A stretch of DNA of 64,000 nucleotides from Sphagnum magellanicum (taxonomy: Eukaryota; Streptophyta; Sphagnopsida; Sphagnales; Sphagnaceae), in contig CM038912.1 of NCBI GenBank assembly GCA_021904315.1, forward strand, positions 5,481,061-5,545,060, written 5' to 3'. Both the position numbers and the translations under genes were made by a program. Each line of letters opens with the position of its first letter. Within the stretch, counting starts at the first letter, position 1. The notes beneath the pieces are model-generated. The model made no database searches and was not told the DNA's origin. It worked only from the letters and a program-made list of their open reading frames with translations. Shown piece by piece: positions 11,978 through 23,358 of this stretch.

Positions 11978-13050
11978 TTGGTTAAAGCTTTGTCTAGTTT
12001 TAAGTGCATGGAGAGTCATGGCGAACCGATTAAACCATTACTTCATCAGCTAATCACCTGGACACCACCTGAGGAAGGGATTACATTACTAGAGCTCTTT
12101 GGTGGTAGTGGTATAGGTCTCGAAGCTCTAGTCAGGGATGGTGGTTCGGAGGTATTTCTACATAGACATTGATCCTATTGCAAGGCAAGTGGCGGCATTG
12201 AGAATGAGGGAGTTCACAACCAGATTTCCACAACAATTTGCAACCATTGCATGGAAGGTTAGTTTCACATTTTTGCCCTCTGACATACAACTAATTCAGA
12301 TGAAGCATATGGAATTACTTGGCCCCGTCGACCTCATCATTTCAAGTTGGGAGTGTAAAGGATTTTCAGCGACTAGATTTGGAAAAGGTTTGAATGACAC
12401 AAGATCTGGTCTTTTCACGAACATGATATGATTAATCACTTAAACTCAATCCATTTCTCCTACACTTGGTTATGTAATTGAGAACACCCTTTCTCAGCTT
12501 GACCAGAGGGAGAAAGTCTAGGAACACTACACATTACCTTGGAAAGTCGCTCCTACTTGATGTGGCACAATGCGGTTCCTATGTGCACCGGCTATGTGAC
12601 TGGTGAACCAACTTGGCACCATTCGCAGTTTTGTAGCTAGCTCTGAGATACACTATCAAAGACCTTAACATGTAGGTTTTTCACATATTGGATGATCAAA
12701 GTTCTTGCCAACCAATTACAAGGCAAGAGAAACCTCTTTGGTTTCCTACAAACATAATAGGAAAACCAAGAGGTGCTTGGCCCACCTTTGTCTCCTTCTC
12801 AGGAGCACATGCTTTTCAAGGAGATGGACCAGGCCTAATGTATTGTCATGCTTCAACCACTTGGGATAAACCAAGCCTAAAAGAAAGAGAAAGGGCTATG
12901 GGGTTCCAAATTGGCAGTACTAATCACACTAAAGTTATTAGATCAGAGCATAATGCTCTACTAGGGAGAGGCATGGACTTGAACTCCCTTACATGGTTGT
13001 TGGTAACTTGTGTACTCTTTCAAATGTACACAACACTAACATTGATTTAA
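11978..13050 (+). mobile_element. element A C5-cytosine DNA methyltransferase part (Dnmt3-like)
   Basis: Motifs of the C5-cytosine methyltransferase family appear in their linear order. Motif I, LLELFGGSGIGLEAL (about 12,085-12,131), is the SAM-binding loop. Motif II is YIDIDPIA (about 12,157-12,183). The motif IV region, GPVDLIISSWECKGFS (about 12,325-12,372), holds the cysteine expected to attack cytosine C6. Motif VI is YVIENT (about 12,470-12,489). A motif X-like LLGRGMDLNSLTWLL lies at about 12,958-13,005. Linear order argues against the rearranged plant DRM type. Wording around motif I (GLEAL) and GPVDLII resembles Dnmt3 more than MET1 or CMT; that placement is inference. It sits between protease and RT, on the same strand and inside the element, so it is a captured domain of the element rather than a host gene. 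Fossil copy with breaks. Confidence 0.82.
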
Positions 13051-13329
13051 TCAATTTGCAGTTCTGGTGATGCAATCACATGGCACCTCAACCAAGTACA
13101 CTTGCCTATTTTCAACACTCTACATTTCACTCTTAGTGTTGGGGGGGAGGAGGTACCATGTAATTTGACTCAAGTTGTGTTTAATACACCTGGAGGTACA
13201 TTAGCTTTTGGAGAAACAATTACAACCTTCTACAAATCTACAAAGTTGGATAGTGGAAAACCCAATACACCAGGTTCTTCAAACACACTTTCCAACTCCA
13301 TTCCATGTGTTTCCAACTACCTTTTCATT

Positions 13330-14740
13330 ATGGGGAACCAGTTCACCAAGAAGGAAAGAGACCAGGTCATAGACTTGCTAATTAAATATGAAAATGTGTT
13401 CACATTCTCAATGAAAGACTTAGGTAGGTGTAAGACCATGCAGTTCTCTATAGACCTTATAGATGAGACACTTATTTAGTGGAGGAGGCATAGGTTAAGT
13501 AAGCATGAGTGGGAACTAGTAGATGAAAGATGCAAAGAGCTCCATGAGGCTGGTCTCATTCAGCCATCAAGTTTTGATTTCGTAGTTGCTAAAATAATGT
13601 TAGCAAAGAAAGATTTAACTGGATTATGGACTGAGAAAAGGATGTGCGGGGATTATAGGCCTTTGAACCTAGTTACACCTCAAGACAGGTGCCCTATGCC
13701 CATCCTTGAAGAATTGTTTGATAGCATTGGAGATTCAAAGATCTTCACAATTGTGGATCTAAGGCAAGGTTTTAACCAAATTATGCTCACTATGAAGGAT
13801 CACAAGAAAACAACATTCCATGGAAGTAACAAGTTGTGGGAATGGCTTGTGATGCCTTTTGGATTGAAGAATGCACTTGTCTTCTTTCAATGAGTCATGG
13901 ACCAAGTTCTTGAAGGGGTAGATTTCTTAAAGTGCTACATAGATGACATCCCAATGCATAGCAAGGGACTCCTACAACACTTGGCTCATCTTGAGGAGTT
14001 ATTCAAAAGGTTCCATGAAGTCAATATGAAGATCTATCCTAAAAAGTGTGAGTTTGCTGTCACTTCAGTAGTCTACCTTGGACACAAAATTTTGCCAAAT
14101 GGTATTATGGTTCATTGGGCCAAAGTAGTAGCCATTTTGAAGATGCCCAATCCTACTAATATTCACACGTTGAGAAGCTTCATCGAACTATGTAATTACT
14201 ATAGAATTTATGTCCAAGATTTCAATACTATTGCTCATCCTCTCTATGCATTGTTAAAGAAGGATGTTACTTGGACATGGAGTGATGAGGTTCAGGAAGC
14301 TTTCAACACATTCAAAGAAAAGCTTTTAGAGTTCCCCATTTTGAGAAGACCTGATTTCAACAAGGTCTTCATTCTACACATTGACTGGAGTGTTCTTGGT
14401 ATTGGAACTATTCTTAGCCAACTTGATGAGGAAGGCAAGGAATATGTTATTGCCTATGCATTTTGAAGCAACAACAAGGTTGAGAATAACTACTCTTCAT
14501 ACGAGGGGGAGCGCTTTGCTATTGTATGGGTCGTCATACATTTTAGGCCCTATCTTTATGGCACCACTTTCACTTTGTATACCAACCACCAACCTATCAA
14601 GTGGTTGATGACCAACAATAAGCTTACTGGTAAGTTAGCTCGTTAGGCGCTTATACTTCAAGAATATGAGTTCAAGGTTATTCACCAACCTAGTATTACA
14701 CATTTGAATGCGGATACCATGTCACGGAGACCCCTCATTA
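13330..14740 (+). mobile_element. element A reverse transcriptase and RNase H parts
   Basis: RT fingers and palm are visible. MCGDYRPLNLVT is the region before the palm, FTIVDLRQGFNQI (about 13,745) is motif A, VMPFGLKNALVFFQ (about 13,850) is motif B, and CYIDDIPMHSKG (about 13,935) is the YxDD catalytic motif. The connection and an RNase H start with FILHIDWSVLGIGTILSQ (about 14,370) follow, with SSYEGERFAIVW further on. The order RT, RNase H, integrase is that of Ty3/gypsy. Fossil copy with breaks. Confidence 0.85.
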
Positions 14741-15015
14741 CTTTTGAAGATTTTCCAGAAGCTAGGCGAGATTTTGACCAAATTCTAATAGTACACATAT
14801 CTGATGCATTTAATTATCTTGCACTACTGCAATGTAACCTAGTTGAGCATCCCATTGTGGATATATGGGAGGATTTGGACACTCTGAAGTTTTTTCAGCA
14901 TGGGGAATACCTTCCTCAAGTTACATCAAATTAGCAGGATCGCATGCAATAGCGGTCCAAACGCTACTCATGGAAGGACAATCACCTAGTCCGATGCTTA
15001 CCACAAGGCGACAAA

Positions 15016-16100
15016 GTGGTTCCTCCACCACATGAACGGCCTGGTCTTAATCAAAAGGTACACTTGGAGCTTGGACACTTTGGAGTTAAGCGTACTTATA
15101 GCCTTCTTGCTCCTCATTACCATTGGAGAGGTATGTATGCTCAAGTCCAAGACGTCATTGCTAGGTGTGAACAATGTGATAAAATGAGAACTTTGTGAAC
15201 AATGTGATAAAGTGAGAACTTTTTTCTCCTCTCGACAGCTCACGCTTTCTCCACTCCCTATTCAAGGCATGTTCTATCGTTGGTCATGTGATTTAGTTAG
15301 AGAGTTACCACAAACCTCCACAGGTAATGTTTACATCATGATTATGATTAAGCATTTTTCAAAGTGGGTTGAGCTTATTGCACTACCGGACAAGTCATCA
15401 CACGGCACCAGCCAGGCTTTCTTACAATAGGTTCTAAGTAGGTTTGGGGCTTGTGTTGAATGCCTTACTAATCAAGGATAAAAAATTTAGGGGAGAATTC
15501 GAAGACCTACTTGACCATGCTTTCATTGACCATCATTGGACTTCAAGAGATCATCCCCAAGCTGATGGCCTTGAAGAGAGGATGGTTCAAACGTGCAAGA
15601 AGGGATTTCGGAAGATTTGCTTCACTAAGAACAAAGAGGATTGGGACCTAGCCTTCCTTTACATCGCCATGGGTTATAGGATGTCCAAACATGCCTCTTT
15701 ATCTCATTTCTCTCCTTACTTTTTACTTTTTGGGAGACATCCCATTCCACCCTTTTCCATTGCTACTCAAATGGACCAGGTTGTGGACTTGGACTCCCTA
15801 ATCACTTGGGCTAGGGTCATTGCACAAAGGGTTGTTCTATTCAGGAATGTTATGCCCATGGCCATGGAGAACTTGTCCATTGCACAACATCGAAACACCT
15901 TACGGTATGCACACACACGAGGTGGCAGTTACAAACTTAAGGTGAGACAATTTGATGTTGGTGATTTTGTGTATTTCTAGCGGTAACCCAATGATACTCT
16001 AGACACTTCTTCCGGTCGCATTATCTTAAGGATTAAGGCGATCAGGCCTTCAAGTGTGTTGGAGTTACAAGGAGTTAACGGATGCATAATTCAGGATCAT
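15016..16100 (+). mobile_element. element A integrase part
   Basis: The HHCC zinc-binding segment (HLELGHFGVKRTYSLL through CEQCDKM) lies at about 15,058-15,190. The RNase H-fold catalytic core follows, with RWSCDLVRELP near 15,280 and the HPQADGLEERMVQT segment near 15,550. A C-terminal part (VRQFDVGDFVYF, about 15,940) then leads to the PHD finger. It would insert the cDNA copy into host chromatin. Fossil copy with breaks. Confidence 0.8.
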
Positions 16101-16169
16101 TCCAAAAATTGTGTGCCCTGCCACCTACCGAATTTGGATCCTACCATCATCATGTCGACTTGGATTCCT

Positions 16170-16345
16170 CCACTTGATTATCCATGTTAGGTATGTTAGA
16201 GGACAGATGATGCTAATCAAATGCTCCTTTGCGATAATTGTAATGGTGGATACCATCTCTTCTGCCTCAATCCGGAGCTCACTCAAGTTTTCGTCAACAA
16301 TTGATACTGTTCATCATGTTCTTCTAAAGCACCTTGATTCCTACC
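16170..16345 (+). mobile_element. element A C-terminal PHD finger part
   Basis: Reading one frame, the C4HC3 zinc-ligand spacing of a PHD finger is visible. There is a C-x2-C pair near 16,190, then MLLCDNCNGGYHLFCLNPEL (about 16,218-16,277), then a final C-x2-C pair (YCSSC) near 16,310. MLLCD-C--GYH--CL-P-L is the classic PHD core. PHD fingers bind histone H3 tails, often read through K4 state. At the end of an integrase it would be placed to steer integration, as a chromodomain does in chromoviruses; that role is inference. Confidence 0.75.
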
Positions 16346-16390
16346 TAGACCATGCCACGCTTTTCCCGACTTAGGTCTAGGGAGGGGATA

Positions 16391-17145
16391 CATGAAAATT
16401 TCATCTTAGCCTCCTCTTGTGCATTGTATATATGTGCATGCATTTCTTTTTGGTTGATTAGTTTATACCTTTCATTTGCTTTAGTCTTTTTGTTTAGTAA
16501 AATTTACTATGGATTTACACCCTTACGACATCGTACGTCATGACACTACACGTCACGACAGTGAACAAATTGGGGCTATGACCCCTACAAAGGCAAATGT
16601 TTTGAAATTTTAAAAAATCAATTTGCTCAAAATAGTAAGGTTGGGACTATAATGAATCAAAATATTTAATCAGTTCATTATTCATTTAAGTTACCATTAT
16701 CCTCACAATATGAGACTTGGGTAAAAACAAGAATAATGAAGCAATAGTTCATGTTGAAACACACTTAAATAATTGTGAAAAGGTGTAAACGGGCATATAT
16801 GTTAGATTTAGATTAATTGTTCATTTCTTCTTTTTCATCAGTTATAATGCTTCAATTATGTTCTAAAGCATTATTTATAAACTTCAAAAAATGCTTTTCA
16901 ATACTCAATATTGTACCTACCATCAATATTCGATAGATTTTGTCAAAATTATTATATTATTTCAACTCCCATTCTTGTGAATTATTTAACTCCAAACATC
17001 AATGACAAATATGAGACTCATTAAATTCATTTCATATATTTATCCAATGGCTACAATGATAGATTCAAATTTATTCTCATATTAATACACCATGCATTTT
17101 CAGGACTAAATTTACCACTAAATAAACCATGTAAGTTAAGCAATC
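16391..17145. other. element A 3' flank and AT-rich intergenic DNA
   Basis: The first 200 bases are probably untranslated tail of element A, including an ACGTCATGACACTACACGTC-like short repeat at about 16,530. A second candidate LTR start (AAATTGGGGC then TATGACCCC) lies near 16,570. No matching upstream LTR was found. The rest is AT-rich with no gene seen. Confidence 0.4.
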
Positions 17146-17430
17146 ATGGTTACATTTTCAACTATGGTGTGCGATGTTGTGAATGTACCTGTAACCCACT
17201 ATAAAGTCTTCAAGTTTATGCAATCTAATGTAGTCAACAAAGGACTCAAGCTAATGTGGATTGTTGTATACAGTGTTGATTATTTCCCCATCCCCACCAA
17301 TAAACGCGAAATATTGGACAATATAAAGGGAGCCCTTTTAAACCTGTTCCAATCCAAAGTAATCATCTTCTTTACTGGCTCTCTTGGAGGTGGCTGTATC
17401 ATTGGCATCATATTTGGAAGCCCAAGCTGA
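17146..17430 (+). CDS. unrecognised 94-residue open frame
   Basis: The predicted protein has a soluble first half and a strongly hydrophobic segment near the end (VIIFFTGSLGGGCIIGIIFG), which would be a single membrane span. Its composition is less biased than that of most chance frames nearby. I do not recognise a family, see no splice partners or regulatory signals, and cannot exclude a chance frame or a relic of an old gene or element. It lies between element A and the acetyltransferase-like gene. Confidence 0.15.
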   Translation: MVTFSTMVCDVVNVPVTHYKVFKFMQSNVVNKGLKLMWIVVYSVDYFPIPTNKREILDNIKGALLNLFQSKVIIFFTGSLGGGCIIGIIFGSPS

Positions 17431-18286
17431 GTTTCACACTATTTAAAGGCTGTACTTCATGTAACATAGCTCACAAAGACCATCTTCTACTGCTGTGGGT
17501 GGAGATGCTCTTTATTTGGGTGATCACACCATGTGATCACAAATAAAAGAATGTTGTGCTATGTCAAACACACGTACCTTTGAACTGATAATGCATGGCT
17601 TCAATTACAAAACCCCATGCTGTTCAAGGCTCCTACAATTGGGCTCCAACTAAATATCTCAAATAGTCCCAGAAACTAGAGCAGGGTTTGTTTTTTCAAT
17701 TTTGTGATGTAGCTGAAATGGTGATCATCCATAAGATGCTTTAGCTAGATTTGGCTACCTACAAGATATAAAAGTAGAAAAAAACCAGAATCCTTCTATA
17801 TTGTAATCATATTTTTCAGGTCAAAATTTGGCAAAATCTTGCCAAAAAAAAAAATGCTGAACCAGAGCTCAGCCCCTTTTAAGCATCGGAAGCTAGATGT
17901 CTTTGAACACCTTTTCAGTCATAGCAACATATAGATGTAACAGTTGAACAATCACCTTGTTGCTTCAGGAATTTTAGCCTCCAGACCCAAATTGTACACC
18001 AAATGTTTGATGTTGTTTGAGGCCTTGGAAGTAGTGCCATGGTCCATGCTGTACTATCCAGGTGACCTGCTCATCACCCATGGCAGCCATGGTCTTTAAA
18101 ACCCCCTATCTGATCACTTAGTCCCACAACATGATGTGGAAAGAAATATTAATCTGGGTCTCAATTCAGAATCATAATTTGTGAGTTTGCAGTAGAGCTC
18201 ACTCACTCTAGCAGGCAAAACAGCAATCTCCTTGACTTTCAGAAGGTATTCACTATGAGGAAATGCCAAGTATAGTGGAGAAATAC
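17431..18286. other. downstream intron or 3' flank of the acetyltransferase-like gene
   Basis: This follows a good splice donor (CTG/GTATTT) at 18,287, so it should begin as an intron. I searched by eye on the minus strand for the family's last exon and did not find it. The repeat-like stretch at about 17,715-17,810 recurs at 45,798-45,890. Confidence 0.5.
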
Positions 18287-21200
18287 CAGATTATTGTCAG
18301 GAGATCCCCAATAGAAACCTTTCAGAGCAGCTGGAAGGATACCACATGCAACTAGAGTATACATGAGAAGAGCATTCATGCCCATCCACTTGAAAAGCAG
18401 TGTGGGTAATCTCCACCCATGTACATCCACCTGCAGTAGATTCTCAAACTTATCAAATATGCAGCTCTGATGTCCCTGGACATTATTGTGAACTCCTGGG
18501 AGTCATCAGCCTGTTATCACCTCTCACATAACTTTCATTCCTTCTAGGTTCTATTGCAAGTTATGCTTTGGGCCAATTCCATGATGGTGAACATAACACC
18601 TCAACAAATGCAAGTACTGAACCAAGATTTAGCAGTCAAAGCAACACATCCTGCTTCTAAGAATTGAAGAGTTTCACATTCATTTCTGCACTCTATTAAT
18701 TAAACACGTAAAATAGAATGTCGTTTTGACATTTAAAGGTGAAATAATGAGGACAGGGAGCAAACCAAAATATAGAAGCTAGTTAAAACCAGCCCAGCAG
18801 CACCTCCCATGAAGCACACATAGCTGAAGCTGTAAAGTGGCTTGTTTAACTCCATTCCTGAAATTAGAGCACCAAATGGTGGACCTCAATCACTGTGGCA
18901 TGAAATGCAAGACAACATAAGTCTCACAAGCCTAGTGCCTTGGAACCCACTTACCATAAGGCATTCCCAGGTTTACAGAATCCTGTGGGAAAAAGACTTA
19001 TGCAATGCATTGAGAATGAATTTGCACAATTGATAAAATTCTCTGCAGATAGTTCACCTTGCTGACCCTACTCACAGTTAGTGTGCTACTGAAAAGTTGA
19101 TAAGTGTACTAGGATGGTGCATGTGCAAAAAAGAACTCACCAAAGAGGTGTAGTACCAGGCCCACAGTTAACAGTCCAAGAGCAGGCCAGAACCAGTGCT
19201 GAATTCTGGAATAGTGGTCCTACACACACAACATGCTACAAATCACACATTGCCACATACAACTCAAATATTGCTTGCTTGATTAAATTGAGTCTTTCTG
19301 CAACTGTACCCCTTGCAAAAGGAGCTTCTAAGAGGCTCTCATTTCTCCTTCGATGGTTAAAGCCAATGTGACAAGGCTACTTATGTTACCATGTCAACAT
19401 GTACATTATCAAGTTGTATGCCATTTTAGGGATTCTTAATCTTGTCATAGGTCTCTGCTTTTGCACCCCAGTACAGGTGTGGATTGAGGCCAAATGGGAA
19501 GCCAAACCTTGTAATGAACCAGAACATGGCCGAAATGCAAGCCTATGAAACAGCTACCAACTGCAGACAGTGAGCTGCACACACAAACATTGGAAGGGTA
19601 ATGCATGACCTTTGACAGGAGAGATCCTTCAAAATAGAAGAGCAAAGGAGATAGTAAGACAAGGTGGCATAAAAAGTTAACAAGCAAAAGATGCATGCAA
19701 TGTCACATGGGCAATGAAGAGTTAAGAAAGAGGGGATGCCCTTCTACAGTTCAACAACCACCAGAGAAAATTTGTGAAGTGTCAAGGTACCAAGAGCCAA
19801 CCTTAGAAGGCCTTCAGGATCAAAAGGTGCTCTGCACCAGTTTGGAGCACCTGGTGGAAGAGGCCCATAATCTGGTGATTTCATGCTACAATCCTGTACC
19901 CCACAGACAGCCTAAGAATTAGAAGAAGCCTACTATATTTAAGCACATTGTATGCCAACTGCATGATTGGCAGGCCCCACTAACGAAGATCAGGAACATC
20001 TGACAGGAAAAAAAGAAAAATGAGTTTGCAAAGGCATAGAATACACACAGGAGTGCGCTGGTACACAGGTCGTGGATGCAAATGATTGATGCCAAGCAGG
20101 TTGCGATCCAAGTACCCAACCACATTACAGGCTGGTCCAGTATCCCCTCTCAGTCCACATTTGACCTTCACAAGTTCAATTCAAGGTCATAACAGTTGAG
20201 AATTTGGTTGTACTTCTCACAGGCCATCACTTTTCTACAGAGTCCAACAATGGTCTTTTCCTTTCCAAGGATTAATTACAAAACCAGGTGCTAGTGCTCA
20301 TGGAAGTAAGTCCACTACTGTCACAATGTTCTTACTCCTATCTGTGCTATCAACAGTATCCAGCTAGTGCAAATGCTCTCTACATGACTAAAACCGAAAC
20401 ACTTGCTGTGAAACTGTGTGTTCATCCAACTTCTGCTTCAGAATGAAAATGTCTTGCAATTTTGTACTCAGGAAAAGGTAAATTTAGGGACAACGAGTGA
20501 GGACCAAGGTGACCCTGCTGAGCTACCTTGACAAGTGCAGGTTTTTATAAGCAGATATTTTCCAACCACACTCACTGTGAGAGCACTGCTGGCCTGAATG
20601 AGAGTGGAGTTTGAGGAGAGTGATGGAGGCAGAAATTCCCAATCTGGGACATAAATGCCATACAGAAGTGCCAAATATGTTATGAATATGCCTGCTGTCA
20701 CCACCCTGACAAGTCAAGCCCCTCTACCATGAGCACCAGGGCTGATTGTGCCTATGAACAGGAACACAAGATGCCTTATTGAACACATTGTGGCACTTAT
20801 CTCTCTCCATTTGGTTGTGTCTATTGAAGTCATTGTTCAAAGTAGCAAAGTTTCAAGCAATGTCATCAAGCAAGGCCATAACTATACAGCAAAGACAGAT
20901 CATGAAGGGCAGAGGCCCAACCAGTGTACAAAGTAGACTTTGCAGATTCCCAATGTTCCCTCTGGTATATTGTGACAAGGACCTCTTGGTGCCCATATCT
21001 CACAGAGTGCTACCAATAGAAATCCAAATGCTATTCTCTGTCATGGCAACCATCAACCAACCATAGGAACCCCCTTCAATAACAGAAACAAAGACATTTC
21101 AGAACAGTACACCACAAATAGTTCAATCAGCACAGCAGTGTGCATCAGACTTCTACTACAGGCAGTGACAAAAAAGATGATGGACAAAGGACAAAGACCT

Positions 21201-23358
21201 CGAAAATTCACCTGCAAAACCCCACACCAGCGTATATGTTGAACATCAATGCCATATGTTAAATTGTTCAGACCATGGAAGTAACCACCTGTAAAATTCA
21301 GATTTTCAGTTTATGTACTATTTCTTGCAATAAGGTGGATATTCACTGCATCAGACTACAGAATGCCTCTTAACTTCAGTAGGCTGTCTCCAACTTGTTC
21401 TACCGAACAAGACTGACATTCTGAGAATGTTTACAAATCATATACTACCTGCAGTACAGTGACCTCCAGATAGTGGCATTTGCATGTCAGCCCTTGCAAC
21501 TGAAGACTGCATCTCTCATACATATTACAATAAACAAAGAAGGAGCAAAACTTGTGCATAAATGCCACTTAAATTCAAAACCACAACATGTTTTACAATC
21601 CCTGCTTTCTAAGTCCTATCAGAATGAAACAAGGGTGAGGGGGGCACACACACCCACCTTGTAGAATTATTCCTAATATGCAGAGTTTCACTGCCCGTCC
21701 AACAGCCTTCAGTGTTGCCACCTTTTTATCATGTATTCTCTGTATGCCATGTGAGGGTCTGAAATAAGAGCTAACCATAGAGCTACAAGAACAGGTGATA
21801 AAACATAATACCAGAAAGCCATTCGCATCTCAATATTGGCATGATTTTTACTACCATAATGACATGGTAATTATGTCACCGAACTCTGGTTATCTTGTCA
21901 TTGTGTGCTCTCACTGAGCCTACAGTATTCTTGCAATGCAGAATGCCATGATAAAATAGCAGAGAAATTTTCTGTTAGATTTGCAGAAGGTTGGGCACAG
22001 CATGTTTTTACCCGATATGTAAGTGCCAATGCAACTCCAACAATGAACAGAAAGAAAGGCATCACAAAGTCAGCAAGTGTCACACCATTCCATGGTGAAT
22101 GGTTGATAGATGGCCACACACCACCTGCATTATCCACCAATATCATGACCTGCAAATCAACCACATCCAACTCAACAACTTCCCATACACACATATGTTT
22201 CTTCACTGCACAACCTCTTATCATCCAGGCACAGCAAACTCTCTTCAGATATCGAACTATTCAGCTGTCAAACTCATGTTTATTGTGAAATGTGCATGCC
22301 ACAGTTCCTGGAGCCCCAACAAGTCCCACAAAATGTAGATCTCATGTGCAACAATTTATCTAACAAGCATTCCACAGCATGAAAAAAGCAGCCAACAACA
22401 AAAATCCACAGCAAGTTTCACTAGTCTTGCTATCTGTATTGGAATGACATAAATGATTCTTTGATCTGAGGAGACAGGTGCAAAAACTTCTGTAGACTTG
22501 CCGACCAGAGAGAGACATGCTGGCATTCTCCAATCCATGGAGGATCACTCAGTCCTATGAGCATCTTCTTAGCCATTATGAGAAATCTACTGCAGCCTGC
22601 AGACCAGCATTCTTATGCAACAATCCAAGATCTAAGGAAAGATTGATTACAGTTTCCAATGCAGGGAGCCATGATGCTTCACTTATTCAAAACCTTTTTT
22701 TTCTCAATCAGTCCTTCTGAGAGGAAATATCAAGAACAGACATACTGCTGCAACTTTCAGGCTTGACAAATGTTTTTTTTTTCTATTGATGCTTGCTGCA
22801 TGACAAGTCCGAGAGCAAGAGTATGGACGGAAGAAAGGCGGGGCTAAAGAAGAGACGCATCTAATTTGGCCCCCGTCTGTCTGTTATTATCACAATGTCC
22901 CTGAGTCCTTTCACAAATTCCACACGCATTACAGGAACAATTGCGTGAACTGCCGGCCAGCAAGCAAGAACCATCACCTCTATCTACATCCAACAAAACT
23001 CCAAAGAAAATCTCCAAATCTGTCATACGATCCACTCTCGAGGGAAGGGAAAAAACACTCCTCAAACACAGAAATTCTCCTCCCCCCCCACCCGACTTCA
23101 GCCACAAGAAGAATTCTTTGCACAAACACACACACTGACCGCAATGGAAAGCCCCCGGAAGACGTCGAGGGACGCCAAACGCGCCGTCTTTCTCACATTA
23201 TTCCGCGAGGTAGCAACAGCAAGCGCATCAACACCGAGAATCCTCATGCCTTCTTCTTCTGCCTTCTGCTTCAGCTCCCTGCAACCGTGACTCACCAACG
23301 AACGCCTCAAATCCACCACGGTTTCCGTACCATCCGTTGCTCCTCCTCCGTCGACCAT
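18287..23358 (-). CDS. heparan-alpha-glucosaminide N-acetyltransferase-like membrane protein (incomplete at 3' end)
   Basis: Twelve minus-strand exons with GT/AG borders are: 23,140-23,358; 22,012-22,149; 21,658-21,739; 21,212-21,288; 20,983-21,037; 20,576-20,705; 20,049-20,165; 19,802-19,893; 19,508-19,574; 19,141-19,205; 18,766-18,857; 18,287-18,430. Family marks are LASLDVFRGL then VDNAGG (first helix), NHSPWNGVTLADFVMPFF (its His aligns with the active-site His of human HGSNAT), LQGGYFHGLNNLTYG, LLYGIYVPDWEF, CNVVGYLDRNLLGINH, GLHFGHVLVHYK, and a last exon with WMGMNALLMYTL and GFYWGSPDNN. Phases fit throughout except at two joins (20,983/20,705 and 19,508/19,205), where a short exon is probably unseen. 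The final exon is also not seen, leaving about 425 of the usual 450-500 residues. The start ATG at 23,358 is the first in frame. In animals the enzyme moves acetyl groups across the lysosomal membrane onto heparan glucosamine; plants lack heparan sulfate, so the plant substrate is unknown. Confidence 0.88.

Larger units (their letters stand above)
5160..16390 (+). mobile_element. element A: broken Ty3/gypsy element with DNA methyltransferase and PHD finger parts
   Basis: The coding parts occur in this order on the plus strand: gag, CCHC-type finger region, aspartic protease, C5-cytosine methyltransferase domain, reverse transcriptase, RNase H, integrase (zinc-binding part plus catalytic core) and PHD finger. 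A purine-rich tract (TAGGGAGGGGA, about 16,378) closes the coding part, as a polypurine tract would. RT before integrase makes it Ty3/gypsy rather than copia. No chromodomain is seen; the PHD finger occupies that C-terminal place. Two younger elements interrupt it: a CACTA element in gag and a solo LTR between gag and protease. The copy is a fossil with many breaks (well over ten). Its LTRs could not be paired, so age cannot be read from LTR divergence; the two insertions and heavy decay suggest it is old. Confidence 0.85.

Noticed and set aside
11978-13050. The methyltransferase domain as a separate host gene
   Set aside because: It has no introns, start context or promoter of its own, and lies on the same strand exactly between protease and RT of element A.
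18940-18990. A possible extra exon with good AG and GTAAGT borders (about 18,956-18,984, minus strand) between the exons ending at 19,141 and starting at 18,857
   Set aside because: Including it breaks the reading phase, while direct joining of the flanking exons keeps phase and gives the expected family sequence.
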